A stretch of 64,000 nucleotides of DNA from Eublepharis macularius (lineage: Eukaryota; Chordata; Lepidosauria; Squamata; Eublepharidae): contig NC_072792.1 in the NCBI RefSeq assembly GCF_028583425.1, positions 160,586,676 to 160,650,675 on the forward strand, written 5' to 3'. Each line of letters opens with the position of its first letter. Position 1 is the first letter of the stretch. The notes beneath the pieces are model-generated. The model was not told the origin of the DNA, did not search any database, and saw only the letters and a program-made list of their open reading frames with translations. Positions 21,965 through 31,559 of this stretch are shown here, one piece after another. The translations under genes and the position numbers were made by a program.

Positions 21965-22643
21965 AGTATTGAAGTAGAGGGGGGAGACTTTACCGGGGGG
22001 AGAAGAGATAAATGTGAATTAATAAGCAGTCAGATTAATAGATTGACATATATATAGATATATATAGGTTAACAAACAGAACATAGAGAAAATAATTAAT
22101 TATAAGGACTAAATATAAGGAGCGATTAACTAACAATATTTTCTTTTTTTTTTCTGACAAGTTTTGTACCAAACTGAATGTCTGAAGATATAGATGGGTC
22201 AAATTGATTGACTACGTGAGGAGAGATATATAGAACTATTATAAAAAGATAGAATGAGTAATATATATAGAGAATAAGTCAAATTGTTTGATATAAACGA
22301 ATGTATGATCTATATGGTTTATGATATATAGAAATACTTGAAATTGAAAAATTGGGATAAATTGTTTATCTAAGATGGAAACAAAGGCTTACAGTTTGGG
22401 CATATAATGTTAAAAATAGTTAAGGATGTACTGCTTAGAATAATGGAGAATATATATTTGTTTTAGATAGAGGAAGCTAATAAAAGTAAGGGAAAGGGGA
22501 TAAAGGGTTGGAAAGCTGTTGGAAGTCAACAAAAAGGGGGGGGAAAGGGAGGGGGTTAGAGATGAAAAAATTGGGGAAAATTGAATGTAAATGTGGAAAT
22601 AATGGATTCTAACCCAATAAAAATTTTTCAAAAAAAAAAAAAA
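21965..22643 (+). other. L1 3' UTR with G-rich tract, AATAAA and poly-A
   Basis: The A/T-rich 3' UTR has a purine block with several G runs at 22536-22557, preceded by GGGG and GGG runs from about 22495. A G-quadruplex is possible and such tracts are common in L1 3' UTRs. AATAAA lies at 22616-22621, followed by TTTTTC and a poly-A run that merges into the target duplication. Confidence 0.9.
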
Positions 22644-22805
22644 AACAATCGCCCTGTGAGGTGGGTGGGGCTGAGAGAGCTCCGAGAAGCTGTGACTGAC
22701 CCAAGGTCACCCAGCTGGTTTCAAGTGGAGGAGTGAGGAATCAAACCCAGTTCTCCAGATGAGAGTCCCACCACTCTTAACCACTACACTAAACTGGCTC
22801 TCCAG
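22644..22805 (-). repeat. Right half of the tRNA-SINE split by the L1
   Basis: It starts with the second copy of the 18-bp L1 target duplication and continues TGGGTGGGGCTGAGAGAGCT to the SINE head. On the minus strand the head reads AGCCAGTTTAGTGTAGTGGT with GGGTTTGATTCCTC as the B-box region. Joined to 16388-16498 it makes one continuous SINE like that at 13556-13806. Confidence 0.9.
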
Positions 22806-22807
22806 GT

Positions 22808-23216
22808 TATAGGGGTGCCAGGTTCCTATACCCTCCCATCGGGAGGGAGAGGGACCTGGCACTTCCCTCGTGCCAGCAGCATGATGTTCCTTCGCGTGCA
22901 CATGCTCTGGTACCTGCATGATGACATCACTTTTGAAAGTGATGTCATTTTGCCAGCTGCGGGAATCCTCCTGCACTCTGTGCGGGGCTGATTCTGCCTG
23001 TTTGGGGCCAAAATTGGCCCCAAATGAAGCCTGAGAGCGCTCCCGTAGCCAGCGCGATGTTACTTCTGGGAGTGACGTCGTTGGGCTTGATGGGAGCATG
23101 CGTTCCTGGGGTGCCTGCTGGTGGCGGGCAACCTCTGGGAGCTTATGACCTCCCACTGATCACCGGGCAATTGGCAGACAAGGGGGCAAATCCCTGGGAG
23201 TTTGGCCGCCACCAAG
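22808..23216. repeat. Family C copy 3, the most complete, with TGATG/TCACTT palindrome
   Basis: It starts GGGGTGCCAGGTTCC and has GATGACATCACTTTTGAAAG followed by TGATGTCATTTTG. GGGGCCAAAATTGGCCCC is a perfect 18-bp palindrome in its middle. A second half-site GTTACTTCTGGGAGTGACGT follows, and the end has GCAAATCCCTGGGAGTTTGG. It abuts the SINE on its left. Confidence 0.75.
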
Positions 23217-23219
23217 CTT

Positions 23220-25127
23220 ACGAACCTATTGTGAAACCAATATGTTTATCAATACTCTGCAACCATCATGCTTATGTATTATAAATAAATTCTACTTCTG
23301 GTTACTTCTGGTTAATATTTCATCTGGAATATAGGATCCCATCCCCATGTGCCCCACAGCCATCCCCACGTGCTGACCATTCTATCATACTTCTATCTGT
23401 AACTATGCCTTCCTATAATATCAATTAAACTGAAGAGATCTAAGGGGAAAACCTTTGGTGGCAGTGAAAACCTTTTGGGAATACTGAGGAAGTCTGTGAG
23501 GCGGTAATACATAAGTCACACAGAGGAGGCAAAACTCCACAGGTGGTGTTAGTGGTGGGATTCAAACCCCAAAGGGAAGGTGTTCTCAAGGTAAAAAGCC
23601 TCGGTATAGTAGAGATCACTTGAAGCTCTTTATGTGGGGCAGGGGGAAGAGTGTTGGTTGTAACCAGGGCCCTCCTGAGGTAAACATTCAAGGTAACAGG
23701 AGGAGGAGTTGTAATAAAGGTCCAAGGCAGGTTAAATGAAAACACCACATAGCTCCTTGGATTTGATCCTCAAAATGTTTTACTGGCAATTGCTCCAAAG
23801 CTGGAGTTCCAGTGTGAACAGAATAGCACATAAGTGCTACATTCCTACCTGGGAAATATTCGATGCATGCAATAGGCATTGTGCTGCGTTACAGTGATCA
23901 AGGTAGCCCCTGATCATAGCTTGTGTATATCAGCAACTTTCCATCGTAGCCAAATTTGGGTTTGGAGACGTCATACTTTTGCGGCGTATACCATGTTGTC
24001 CTCTCCACTCCGCTAGTTGGATATAGGTTTTCCTGTCAGATTGTTACATAGTTTTTGTGAGTTAACTGTTTTGAGGCTGAGCAAATTAAACATTGTATCT
24101 AACTAAAGTTAAACGTTGCATTTGGGGTGGAGTGGTAGGAGCAATCAAGAGGTAAAACCTTATTATGTATGTGTAGTATTTTCCTTTAATGAATATTCTA
24201 TGTAGTCTGTTCTGTAAGGTCCACTCTTACCTACTTCTGCAATTCTCAATCATCTCTTCTAATTACTTGATGATACCACAGTGCCTCCTATGTTTATATT
24301 GTTTAAAACAAAGCAGTCAGTGCCGTTTTCTCTCGTATTGCCTGCCCATGGCATCCAAGTCACATACCTGTGACAGAGTCCATACTCTTTCAAGTATGCA
24401 TCTAAACTGTTTGAGAAGAGTCAAAACTTCTAGGGTATGCACGGAAGGATCCCTTGGCCCAGTGAAGACTTTAGACCAGGCAGCTCATAGCACTGTAAAA
24501 CTGTTTTATGCACCTGAATCTCTGAGCCTCTCTTTGGCATAATTTCTCCTTCCTCCCCGTATTCTTCTGCCCTGTGTATTTGTGTGCTATATAATAATCT
24601 GCCCATGCTTCAGTTGAGGTGGCTTCTGATTAATAATTAATAACAAATTAATAAACTTATTAGTCTTAATGTCATAAAATGCTTTGTTCCCAGATTGTAG
24701 GAGCTGGGGGACCAATGTCATTGGCGTTGCAGTCCCAAGCAAAGTAACAGCCAAGTCCACTAAAATCAGTTGACTTAGAAGAGCATAAATCTGCTGAGGA
24801 TAGCAGTGTGACTGCTGCCGTATAGAAAGAGCTCACTTTATATAGATAACTAGGTGTTAAGGACCGAGGTTCTAGATGAGTCTTCTCCCTGATGTATTAG
24901 TTTTCCTTCTATATATGGGGTGCTGAGAGTATTTTGTTACGGGGTGGGCGGAGATATTTTGTCAGAGAATCCTCCACCTGCAGTCCGGACTACTATGGTC
25001 CAGGAAACAGTTTTACATACATGATGAGCTGTTCCTCTGGGGAGCCTCTTGTCTTGGTTGATCTCTCACCATATCCCCTTTTTTACTCCCTCCTTTAGCT
25101 GTTAGTTACATCTTTGAACACACAAAG
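23220..25127. other. Intronic DNA, no gene recognised
   Basis: I looked here specifically for the missing HxD-motif exon of ALKBH8, because it should lie just upstream of 25891, and did not find it. The open frames are short and unrecognised. Confidence 0.45.
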
Positions 25128-25573
25128 GTGCCTTAAGATGAGTCAGACTACTAGTTTACTGACTGGCAGTGGATCTACTGGGTCTCAGGTTGAGATCTTT
25201 CACATCACCTCATGCCTGATACTTTTATCTGGAGACACTGAGGATTGAACCTAGGGCTTTCTGCATGCAAAGCAGATTAACTACTTTCAAGCCAAAGCCC
25301 TCCCCTCAAATCTCGGTTTGCTTCACTTGAGGTTCACATTAATGTTCCTTCTCCCTTTGTGGTGGTGAAGAGTGCTCTCAAGTCATATCTGACTTACGGC
25401 AACCCCTGGTGGGGTTTTCATGGCAAGAGACTAACAGAGGTGATTTGCCATTGCCTGCCTCTGCAACCCTGGGCTTCACTGGAAGTTTTCCATCCAATTA
25501 CTAACCAAGGCCAACCCTGCTTTAGTTTCTGAGATCTGATGAGATCAGGCTCACCTAAGCTATCCAGGTTAGA
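25128..25573 (-). repeat. tRNA-derived SINE followed by a 5S-rRNA-like SINE, both minus strand
   Basis: About 25128-25310 is the tRNA-SINE (plus strand TGAACCTAGGGCTTTCTGCA and CTACTTTCAAGCCAAAGCCC). About 25365-25573 is the 5S-like SINE: on the minus strand it contains CTGATCTCATCAGATCTC, and its tail corresponds to GGCAAGAGACTAACAGAGGT on the plus strand. The second SINE ends about 320 bp upstream of an ALKBH8 exon. Confidence 0.75.
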
Positions 25574-25890
25574 GGTGTGTCGTAGTTTTTGAGTACACCC
25601 AAGAGGGAAGCAAGCTGGGCTATCGTATCATCTGTTATCTCCCCAAGAGTCTTTGCTATATGTCAGGAAGATGAGGGAGCGCTCTACTGCTAAAACAGCG
25701 TGTGTACTCTTTGTTTATTTCAATTTAAATGTTTATATTCTGCCTTTCCTACTGGCCATGGTGGCTCAAGGTAGCATACGCAAGCCTTCCCATCTTTTGA
25801 GCATGCACAAAAATTATTCCCAAACTTTGCAGACTGAAGATCTGTGGCTAATTGCATGGAATGCTGGATTATTCTATCCTTTATTTGCAG

Positions 25891-25997
25891 ATTGTGATGG
25901 ACTTTAAACATCCAGATGGACAGGCAGTAGCAGTTATGCTGCCTCAACGCAGTTTGCTTGTGATGAGTGGAGAGTCCAGGTATCTTTGGACCCATGG
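25891..25997 (+). CDS. ALKBH8: ALKBH8 exon: end of AlkB (2OG-Fe(II) oxygenase) core, third iron ligand
   Basis: This internal exon encodes 35 codons plus two bases and reads [10 protein letters not shown]...SRYLWTHG. It follows a good acceptor (TTTATTTGCAG) and is followed by the donor GTAGGT at 25998. The protein closely resembles the jelly-roll strand of ALKBH8, which oxidises 5-methoxycarbonylmethyluridine at the wobble position of certain tRNAs. The His of the terminal WTH aligns with the third Fe(II) ligand (His292 in the human protein as I recall it). The exon ends in phase 2, and the Gly codon GG|C is completed by the base at 29428. No stop or frameshift is seen. The preceding exon with the HxD iron motif was not found upstream. 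Identification is by recognition of the family, supported by phase agreement with the next four exons. Confidence 0.93.
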
Positions 25998-26119
25998 GTA
26001 GGTGTTGAAGTTCACCTATTAATTATATTGCATACATAAAACCAGTCAAGAGCCAGGATGAAAACTTATCTTCCCCTGTTGTCTGTTGGGAGAGGTCTGG
26101 TTTCCCCTTATTAAATTGT

Positions 26120-26345
26120 TTAGATATTTATACCTCACTGTTTTCTCCAGTGGGGGCCCAAAGTAATTTACAGCATCATTCTTCCTGTCTCCGTGTTACC
26201 CTCCCAACAACAGCCATGTGAGGATGATTAGGCTGAAAGAGAGTGACAGCCCAAGACCACCCAGGGACTTTCATAGAAGAGCAGAGATTTGGACCTGGAT
26301 ATCCTAGTCCCAACACTCTAAACACCACATCATACTTGTTTAATC
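26120..26345 (-). repeat. Diverged tRNA/core-type SINE, minus strand
   Basis: TTTATACCTCACTGTTTTCTC is the tail, TCCCAACAACAGCCATGTGAGG the middle and AGATTTGGACCTGG the B-box region. It is the same family as 28350-28580 and 43060-43285. Confidence 0.7.
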
Positions 26346-26507
26346 AAGCACCATGGATTTACATGGTGCCACTCCCCTTGCAGAGCTTACAATTTAAATT
26401 TTGACAGTAGGGAAGATAACAGAGGGAGAAGAGGGAGGAAAGGACAGAAGCAAAAGGAGGGAACTAACAGGGGAAGAATATGTACAAGCACAATTGCATG
26501 TAACCAA

Positions 26508-26741
26508 GAGCCAAGCTACAAGTGACGCCTGACGCAGGTTGGACACTTGTCAGCTTCCCTCAAGTTTTGATGGGAAATGTAGGCATCCTGGTCTTGCAGC
26601 TTGGCTCTCCAACTGCTGTCCAATGGACTTTTCAACTGTCACTTGTCCAACATTCCGCCAAGCTGCCTACATTTCCCATCAAAACTTGAGGGAAGCTGAC
26701 AAGTGTCCAACCTGTGTCAGGCGTCACTTGTAGCTTGGCTC
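26508..26741. mobile_element. Fold-back MITE (family G), copy 1
   Basis: GAGCCAAGCTACAAGTGACG at the left pairs with CGTCACTTGTAGCTTGGCTC at the right. The arms extend inward through AGGTTGGACACTTGTCAGCT and TTTTGATGGGAAATGTAGGC, giving complementarity of nearly 90 nt per arm. A central insert of about 55 bp separates the arms. No clear target duplication is seen at this copy. The second copy (58622-58823) lies inside a 5S-like SINE. Confidence 0.85.
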
Positions 26742-26844
26742 TGAGGCTCAGTTTCTGTGAGGGGTCAAGGACTAATGAGGCTTCAGAGAAGATGTGGATT
26801 TTGAGGGAGGTATTTGGAGGAAGGGATACTGGCATCATGTAGGT

Positions 26845-27290
26845 CAGGAGTTCTCAATCTTTTGAAACCTGTGGTCACCTTTGAAATTCTGACAAAAGGT
26901 GGTGGGCTCACCTACAAAATGGCTTCCACAGGAGTGGAAACCAGTGACAAAATGGCTTCCACAGGAGTGGAAACCAGTGACAAAATGGCTGCTGCAGGAG
27001 GCACAGACACATGCATAGAGGAAGCCCAAGTGCAGGGGAGAAGAGGGGTGATTTTTTAAATACACTAGAAAGAGGGGTAAGAGAAAATGAAACTAACATT
27101 GTGACGGCAGCCACAACTGAAGCAACATTATTTTATTCCTCACACCCAATCAGATCTCCAGTCAGAAAACTGGAGAAGCTGAACAAGCTCTCCACATGGC
27201 TCCACTCACTTTCTAAAAACCCTTAGTGGGCCCTAGGAAAGGTGTTGCTGGGTGCCATGATGCCCACGGGCACCACAGTGGCGTTCCCTG
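26845..27290. mobile_element. hAT-like element (family E), copy 2
   Basis: It begins CAGGAGTTCTCAATC and ends GCGTTCCCTG. The flanks ATGTAGGT (26837-26844) and ATATAGGT (27291-27298) differ at one of eight positions, an 8-bp target duplication. Inside is a direct repeat of CAAAATGGCTTCCACAGGAG (units of 33 bp from about 26918 to 26995). It has no transposase. Confidence 0.78.
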
Positions 27291-27984
27291 ATATAGGTGA
27301 TATGGGAGGGAGTGCCAGCTACAGGAGGCATCAGGGGAGAAATGGTGGAGTTGCATACCTTTAAGGAAACAGGGAGTTTAGAGCTGGATAAGCAATAGTT
27401 ACTGGTAGGGATACTTTGTGTTATAGGGAGACCCGCTGCCCTCTTTGAAGATAGCGTCATGCAGCTTGGATTTGCAGTGCCCATTTATGAAAACTTTGAA
27501 AACTGATGAGAAGCTTGAGCTCTTCCAAAGATGGCAAGGGTGTTTTTTTAAAATATATTATTTATCTTGCTGTAGAGTATTCTGACAGGTCTGAATTTTA
27601 GCTCACCAGCAAAGAAGTCAATAATAGACTGACTGCTTGTCTTGCTGGGAGTCAAGGGCTGATGACTTTAAAGCGAGCAGTTCTGGGAGAATTTCAATGC
27701 CGGCTACTCTATCAGAACACTTCCCCCCCCCACCTTCCTGAGGCAAATTATGCATTAATGTCACTGATCACTGAAGAAATGGCACAGTATGCCCCAGCTA
27801 TGGAATTCTGCAGGATTTCCCTGAGGGGTCTGAATCACTCTATACTCCTCTGTTTAAAAAGATAGGATATGACTGCTTGGGGAAATAGGTTTCTGCTTTC
27901 TACCTCTACTCTCTCTTCATTGCCTTTTAAAATTTCACAGCCTCCTTTTTTTATCATTTTCGCTGTGAAAGATCTGTTTTTGGT

Positions 27985-28580
27985 GGAACCATTCATTCAT
28001 GACATTTGTATTACACCATTCCTCCAAGAAGCTTTGGGTGATGTATATGGATGGAGTGAGCCTGTTGTTTCCCCCACAACCACCCTATGAGGGAAGTTAG
28101 GCTCTGAGAAAATGAGTGCCACGAAGCCATCCAATAAACTTCAAGGCCTGAACAGAGACCTGAATGTGGGTCTTCAACTCCATACTTCTTCTAACCATGA
28201 CACAGTTTCTATTTCAGAAACATTTTTTTCCAAGGGCCATTCTCCCACACCTCAGAGCTTGTTTCTTGTATGCAGAAGTTTGAAAAACTTTATATGTACA
28301 TACTTCAGATATGCAGTGTGGGTCTGTAAAATTTACCTGGTAAAGTGATTTATTTTATTTTACTTTGTTTATACCCCACCTGTCTCCCCAATGGGGACCC
28401 AAAGCAGTTTACGTCATTCTCCTTTCCTCCATTTTATCCTCACAACAACAACCCTGTGAGGTAAGTTAGACTGAGCGTGTGTGACTGGCCCAAGGTCACT
28501 CAGTGGCAGAACGGGGAATTGAACCTGGGTCACCCATATCCTAGTTCCATCACTCTAGCCACTACACCACACTGGTGTAC
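27985..28580 (-). repeat. Two diverged tRNA/core-type SINEs, minus strand
   Basis: About 27985-28200 is strongly diverged. About 28350-28580 is clearer: plus strand TTTATACCCCACCTGTCTCC, CAACAACAACCCTGTGAGG, TGGCCCAAGGTCACTCAG and GAATTGAACCTGGG, ending CTAGCCACTACACCACACTGG. Confidence 0.7.
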
Positions 28581-29119
28581 ACCACACATAAGAGCTCAAA
28601 CACCACAGTCTGAATTGCACAGGGCACAATCCCTATCTCTGTCTGAATTCTCTGTTCATGAAGAGTTCTGTGCTAACAGGGGCTATGCTATTATTTCCAA
28701 TGTTCTCTAAGCATGGGGTGAAATCTCCATCTCCACCATTCATAGACAGTAGTGAGAAAGCACAGACCTTTGTGCACACATCAGCGCATGCACATTTAGA
28801 TCTGTTTTTTATTTTGCTAAAGTTGACTGACACGGCTGCTGCTCTGGAATTATCATTTGGGGTACATCTGTGCTTGTTTCTCCATCCCTGCCTTCAGTAG
28901 GGATAACTGTCCATGTTAAAGCCTATCTAGTTTAAACATGAAATGAAAGTTCAGAAATAATCTCAGTGAATGATTGCACAGATATTGTATGGCAGAAAAG
29001 AAGCTTATATATAAGAAAGGATACCGTTTCACTTGTTTCTTGAAAAGCTGGCCATTGGGATTCGGGCACTAGTCCCAGCATTTCACAGGTTTGTAAAGAA
29101 TTGTTTCATTAGACAGGTT

Positions 29120-29345
29120 GAATTCATGAACCTGCCTTACGTTGAGTCATGCTATTGGCCATCTAAGTCAGTATTATCTACTGAGACTGGCGGCAACTCT
29201 CTTGGATCCCAGGCGGGGTGTGCGTGTGTGTGGTCTTCTCCAGCATCTGCCACCTGCAGTCCTTTAAGTGGTAATGTCAGCATTTGAATCTGGGGCCCTC
29301 TGCTTGCAAAGTGGATGCTCAGCCATTGAGCTACAGCCATTGCCC
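29120..29345 (-). repeat. tRNA-derived SINE, minus strand, just upstream of an ALKBH8 exon
   Basis: Plus strand: CTGCCTTACGTTGAGTCATGC at the tail and TTTGAATCTGGGGCCCTCTGC then GCTCAGCCATTGAGCTACAG at the head, which reads CTGTAGCTCAATGGCTGAGC on the minus strand. It ends about 80 bp before the 29428 exon. Confidence 0.8.
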
Positions 29346-29427
29346 TAAATATAATTGAATTCCATTAAGCTTTGTAAGCAAACAAGTGCTGCCACACCTA
29401 AACTCTAATCTGTGCTTTATGTTTAAG

Positions 29428-29579
29428 CATCACACCTAGGAAGTTTGATGTTGTTCCTGCATCTGAAGGACGGAAAGTTGGAACAGTCTCTGCAAACACT
29501 GGAGATTTAACTTTAAACAAAAGAGGGAAAAGGACATCTTTTACATTCAGAAAAGTGAGGAGAAGCGCTTGCAATTGTG
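29428..29579 (+). CDS. ALKBH8: ALKBH8 exon: 2-oxoglutarate-binding Arg pair
   Basis: The exon supplies one base to finish a Gly codon, then 50 codons starting ITPRKFD, then one base of the next codon. It holds the motif [10 protein letters not shown]. The two Arg, six residues apart, are the pair that binds 2-oxoglutarate in AlkB-family enzymes. Counting from the His of the previous exon puts them at the spacing expected for human Arg328 and Arg334. The Cys-Asn-Cys near the end begins the linker towards the methyltransferase domain. The donor is GTAAGT at 29580. The acceptor (TTTATGTTTAAG) has a poor pyrimidine tract, but only this start keeps both the phase and the ITPRKFD sequence. A second AG at 29438-29439 would delete conserved residues and break the frame. 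Confidence 0.93.
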
Positions 29580-30390
29580 GTAAGTTTTTGATCTCAGGCA
29601 TAACTCAAATTAAGTCTAGTAGCAATCATGTAGAGAGGTATTGTGGTTTTTAGCAATTATCACATTTCGATTTGCATAACCCCAGCTGCAGTGGTCTTGA
29701 GTTGTTGGCTACAACTGCTTCCTAGCAAATCATGGTCTACAGGTTAGAAGAAACTAACCTCAGGAAAATATGATCTTTCCCCCATCCCTGCTACTGTCTC
29801 TGGAGTAAAATTTATCCTCGCTTCCTTATTAGCAGTAACCATGTTTAAGAACAGCATATGTACTAGCGCTAACCATGGTTAATTGTGACCATGTTTCTGT
29901 CAGAAATTGAGATTTGAAGCCATCGTTTGGCAGATTTGTGGACCATGATTTCAAGGGGACCTATTTATGTATTTGAAATATTTACACCCCATCTAAGAAG
30001 GGGTACTATGTTATAATGTCTGCTTCAAGCCTACTACTTGGTGCCCCTGTGTCTAGTTATGCCGCTTGGGGGCCTGCTCTGGAGTCCATAAGACTATCGG
30101 GTAACTTAATCAATAAAATCTGCAGCTGACCACTGAAAATCTGGCCACCTTAGCAAGAACGCTTACTGAGATGCTCTTTTTAAACTTAACAATTTCACAT
30201 CCTGTTGGCATCCCCTTGTACCTTTTGGGACACTGCTTCAGAAGGTGCCCCTGGAGCAGGGACTACTGGTGGGAAGAGAGAAGCTGAAAAACTCCCATAT
30301 GCTCATAGAACTTTACTTGCGGCTGTTTGAATTCTGCTGTACTGCTGGGAAAGAGAGAAGAACCACACCCAGTATCTGTCCATAGGACAG

Positions 30391-30663
30391 CCTGGATCTT
30401 CTTTTTTTTAAAAAAACTTTTTATTTAAAGAAATGAAAGTAAGACAAAAACAGAGTAAAGTAAGTGCATAATATAGAAGTTATGCAAAATTTAGACAGTA
30501 AATTGAAAATTATACAATCTTATACCACCAATAAGTATATAAACAGTGCAGTTATAAAAATCTTAGGAATAAAACAAGCAGAACATTTAAGTTTCTTTAA
30601 ACTAAAAAGGTAATTATTAAGTATTTAGCTTCCTTGAATCTAGCTACCTCCCTGGATCTTCTT
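30391..30663 (-). mobile_element. 5'-truncated L1 tail, minus strand, with target duplication
   Basis: The body (30404-30650) starts with a poly-T run then ACTTTTTATTTAAAG, the reverse of an L1 3' end. CCTGGATCTTCTT occurs at 30391-30403 and again at 30651-30663, a 13-bp duplication. It lies about 210 bp upstream of the 30875 exon. Confidence 0.8.
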
Positions 30664-30874
30664 GTGGTGTCCCCAGTTTAAACTGATAGATAAGAAAATA
30701 ACCAGAGGGGAAGATTTTTTCCAAGATGTAAAGTGTTGAAATTTTCATTATTAGCTTAAGTAAATGAATCTCTTAAAATTCAAAATTCACAGTGCTGTTT
30801 TCAGCTTTCATCATTCTTTTTCTGGTTCAAAGGATGCTATTCCTTTTTTTTTAAATCTTATGTTTTTTTTCTAG

Positions 30875-31131
30875 CTTACCCTTCTGTGTGTGACAGTCAG
30901 CATAAAGATACAGCACCTTCAATCCCTATCAACGATAATGAAGCCTCAAAACTAGAGGAAAAGTATGTCCATGAGGTGTATGAGGAAATTGCTGGGCATT
31001 TCAGCAACACTAGACACAGCCCCTGGCCACGGGTCGTTGAATTCCTTAGGGGTTTACCATGTGGAGCTGTGGTGGCTGATGTTGGCTGCGGGAATGGAAA
31101 GTATTTAGGAGCTGGCAAGGATTTGTACATG
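30875..31131 (+). CDS. ALKBH8: ALKBH8 exon: linker and SAM-binding motif I of the methyltransferase domain
   Basis: The exon starts with CT, completing an Ala codon, and then encodes 85 codons up to DLYM. It is flanked by a strong acceptor (eight T then CTAG) and the donor GTAAGT at 31132. The stretch [18 protein letters not shown] is the opening of the Trm9-like methyltransferase domain. [14 protein letters not shown] is motif I, the glycine-rich loop that binds S-adenosylmethionine. This domain methylates carboxymethyluridine to the methyl ester at the tRNA wobble position, with TRMT112 as the usual partner. The related gene TRMT9B was considered, but the surrounding words (IAGHFS, VCDSQ) and the upstream AlkB exons fit ALKBH8. 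Confidence 0.95.
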
Positions 31132-31211
31132 GTAAGTCACTGAACTGAGGGTATTTTTTTCCCGCCTGCTTTGTAAGGAATAATTTATGCAATAAGCATC
31201 ATAATCTATAA

Positions 31212-31551
31212 CAGGGGCCCCCGACCTTTTTGAGCCTGTGGGCACCTTTGGAATTCTGACAAAGGGGGGTGGGCATAAATATAGAATGGCTGCTGCAGGA
31301 GGTGGAACCACACATAGAGAAAGCCTGGGAAGGAGATGGGTAATTAAAACAATATATACTAGAAAGAAGAGTGAGAGAAAATAGAACCAGCACTGTGGTG
31401 GCAGCTGCAACTGAAACAGCATTATTTTATTGTGCCCAGCCAATGAAATCTCAGTGGCCAATCAGAAGCCCTACTGGACAGGATCCTCACGCGGCTCCAC
31501 CCACTTTCTAAAAACACGAATTGGGCTCCAGGAAAGGTGTTGATGAGCAAC
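31212..31551. mobile_element. hAT-like element (family E), copy 3
   Basis: It begins CAGGGGCCCCCGACC. The flanks ATCTATAA (31204-31211) and TTCTATAA (31552-31559) agree at seven of eight positions. The right inverted end is not recognisable, so the element is internally deleted or decayed. The body matches 26845-27290 (ATGGCTGCTGCAGGAGG, CTCCACCCACTTTCTAAAAA). Confidence 0.72.
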
Positions 31552-31559
31552 TTCTATAA

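Larger units (their letters stand above)
16499..22643 (+). mobile_element. Full-length L1 LINE retrotransposon with both ORFs open
   Basis: The element is about 6.1 kb. It has a 5' UTR of about 0.9 kb, ORF1, ORF2, a 3' UTR, an AATAAA and a poly-A run. An exact 18-bp duplication (AACAATCGCCCTGTGAGG) flanks it, so the 5' end is not truncated. Neither ORF has a stop or frameshift. It lies in the sense direction within what appears to be an ALKBH8 intron. Full length, intact ORFs and undecayed flanking repeats indicate a recent insertion that may still be competent. Whether it is transcribed cannot be judged here. Confidence 0.97.
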
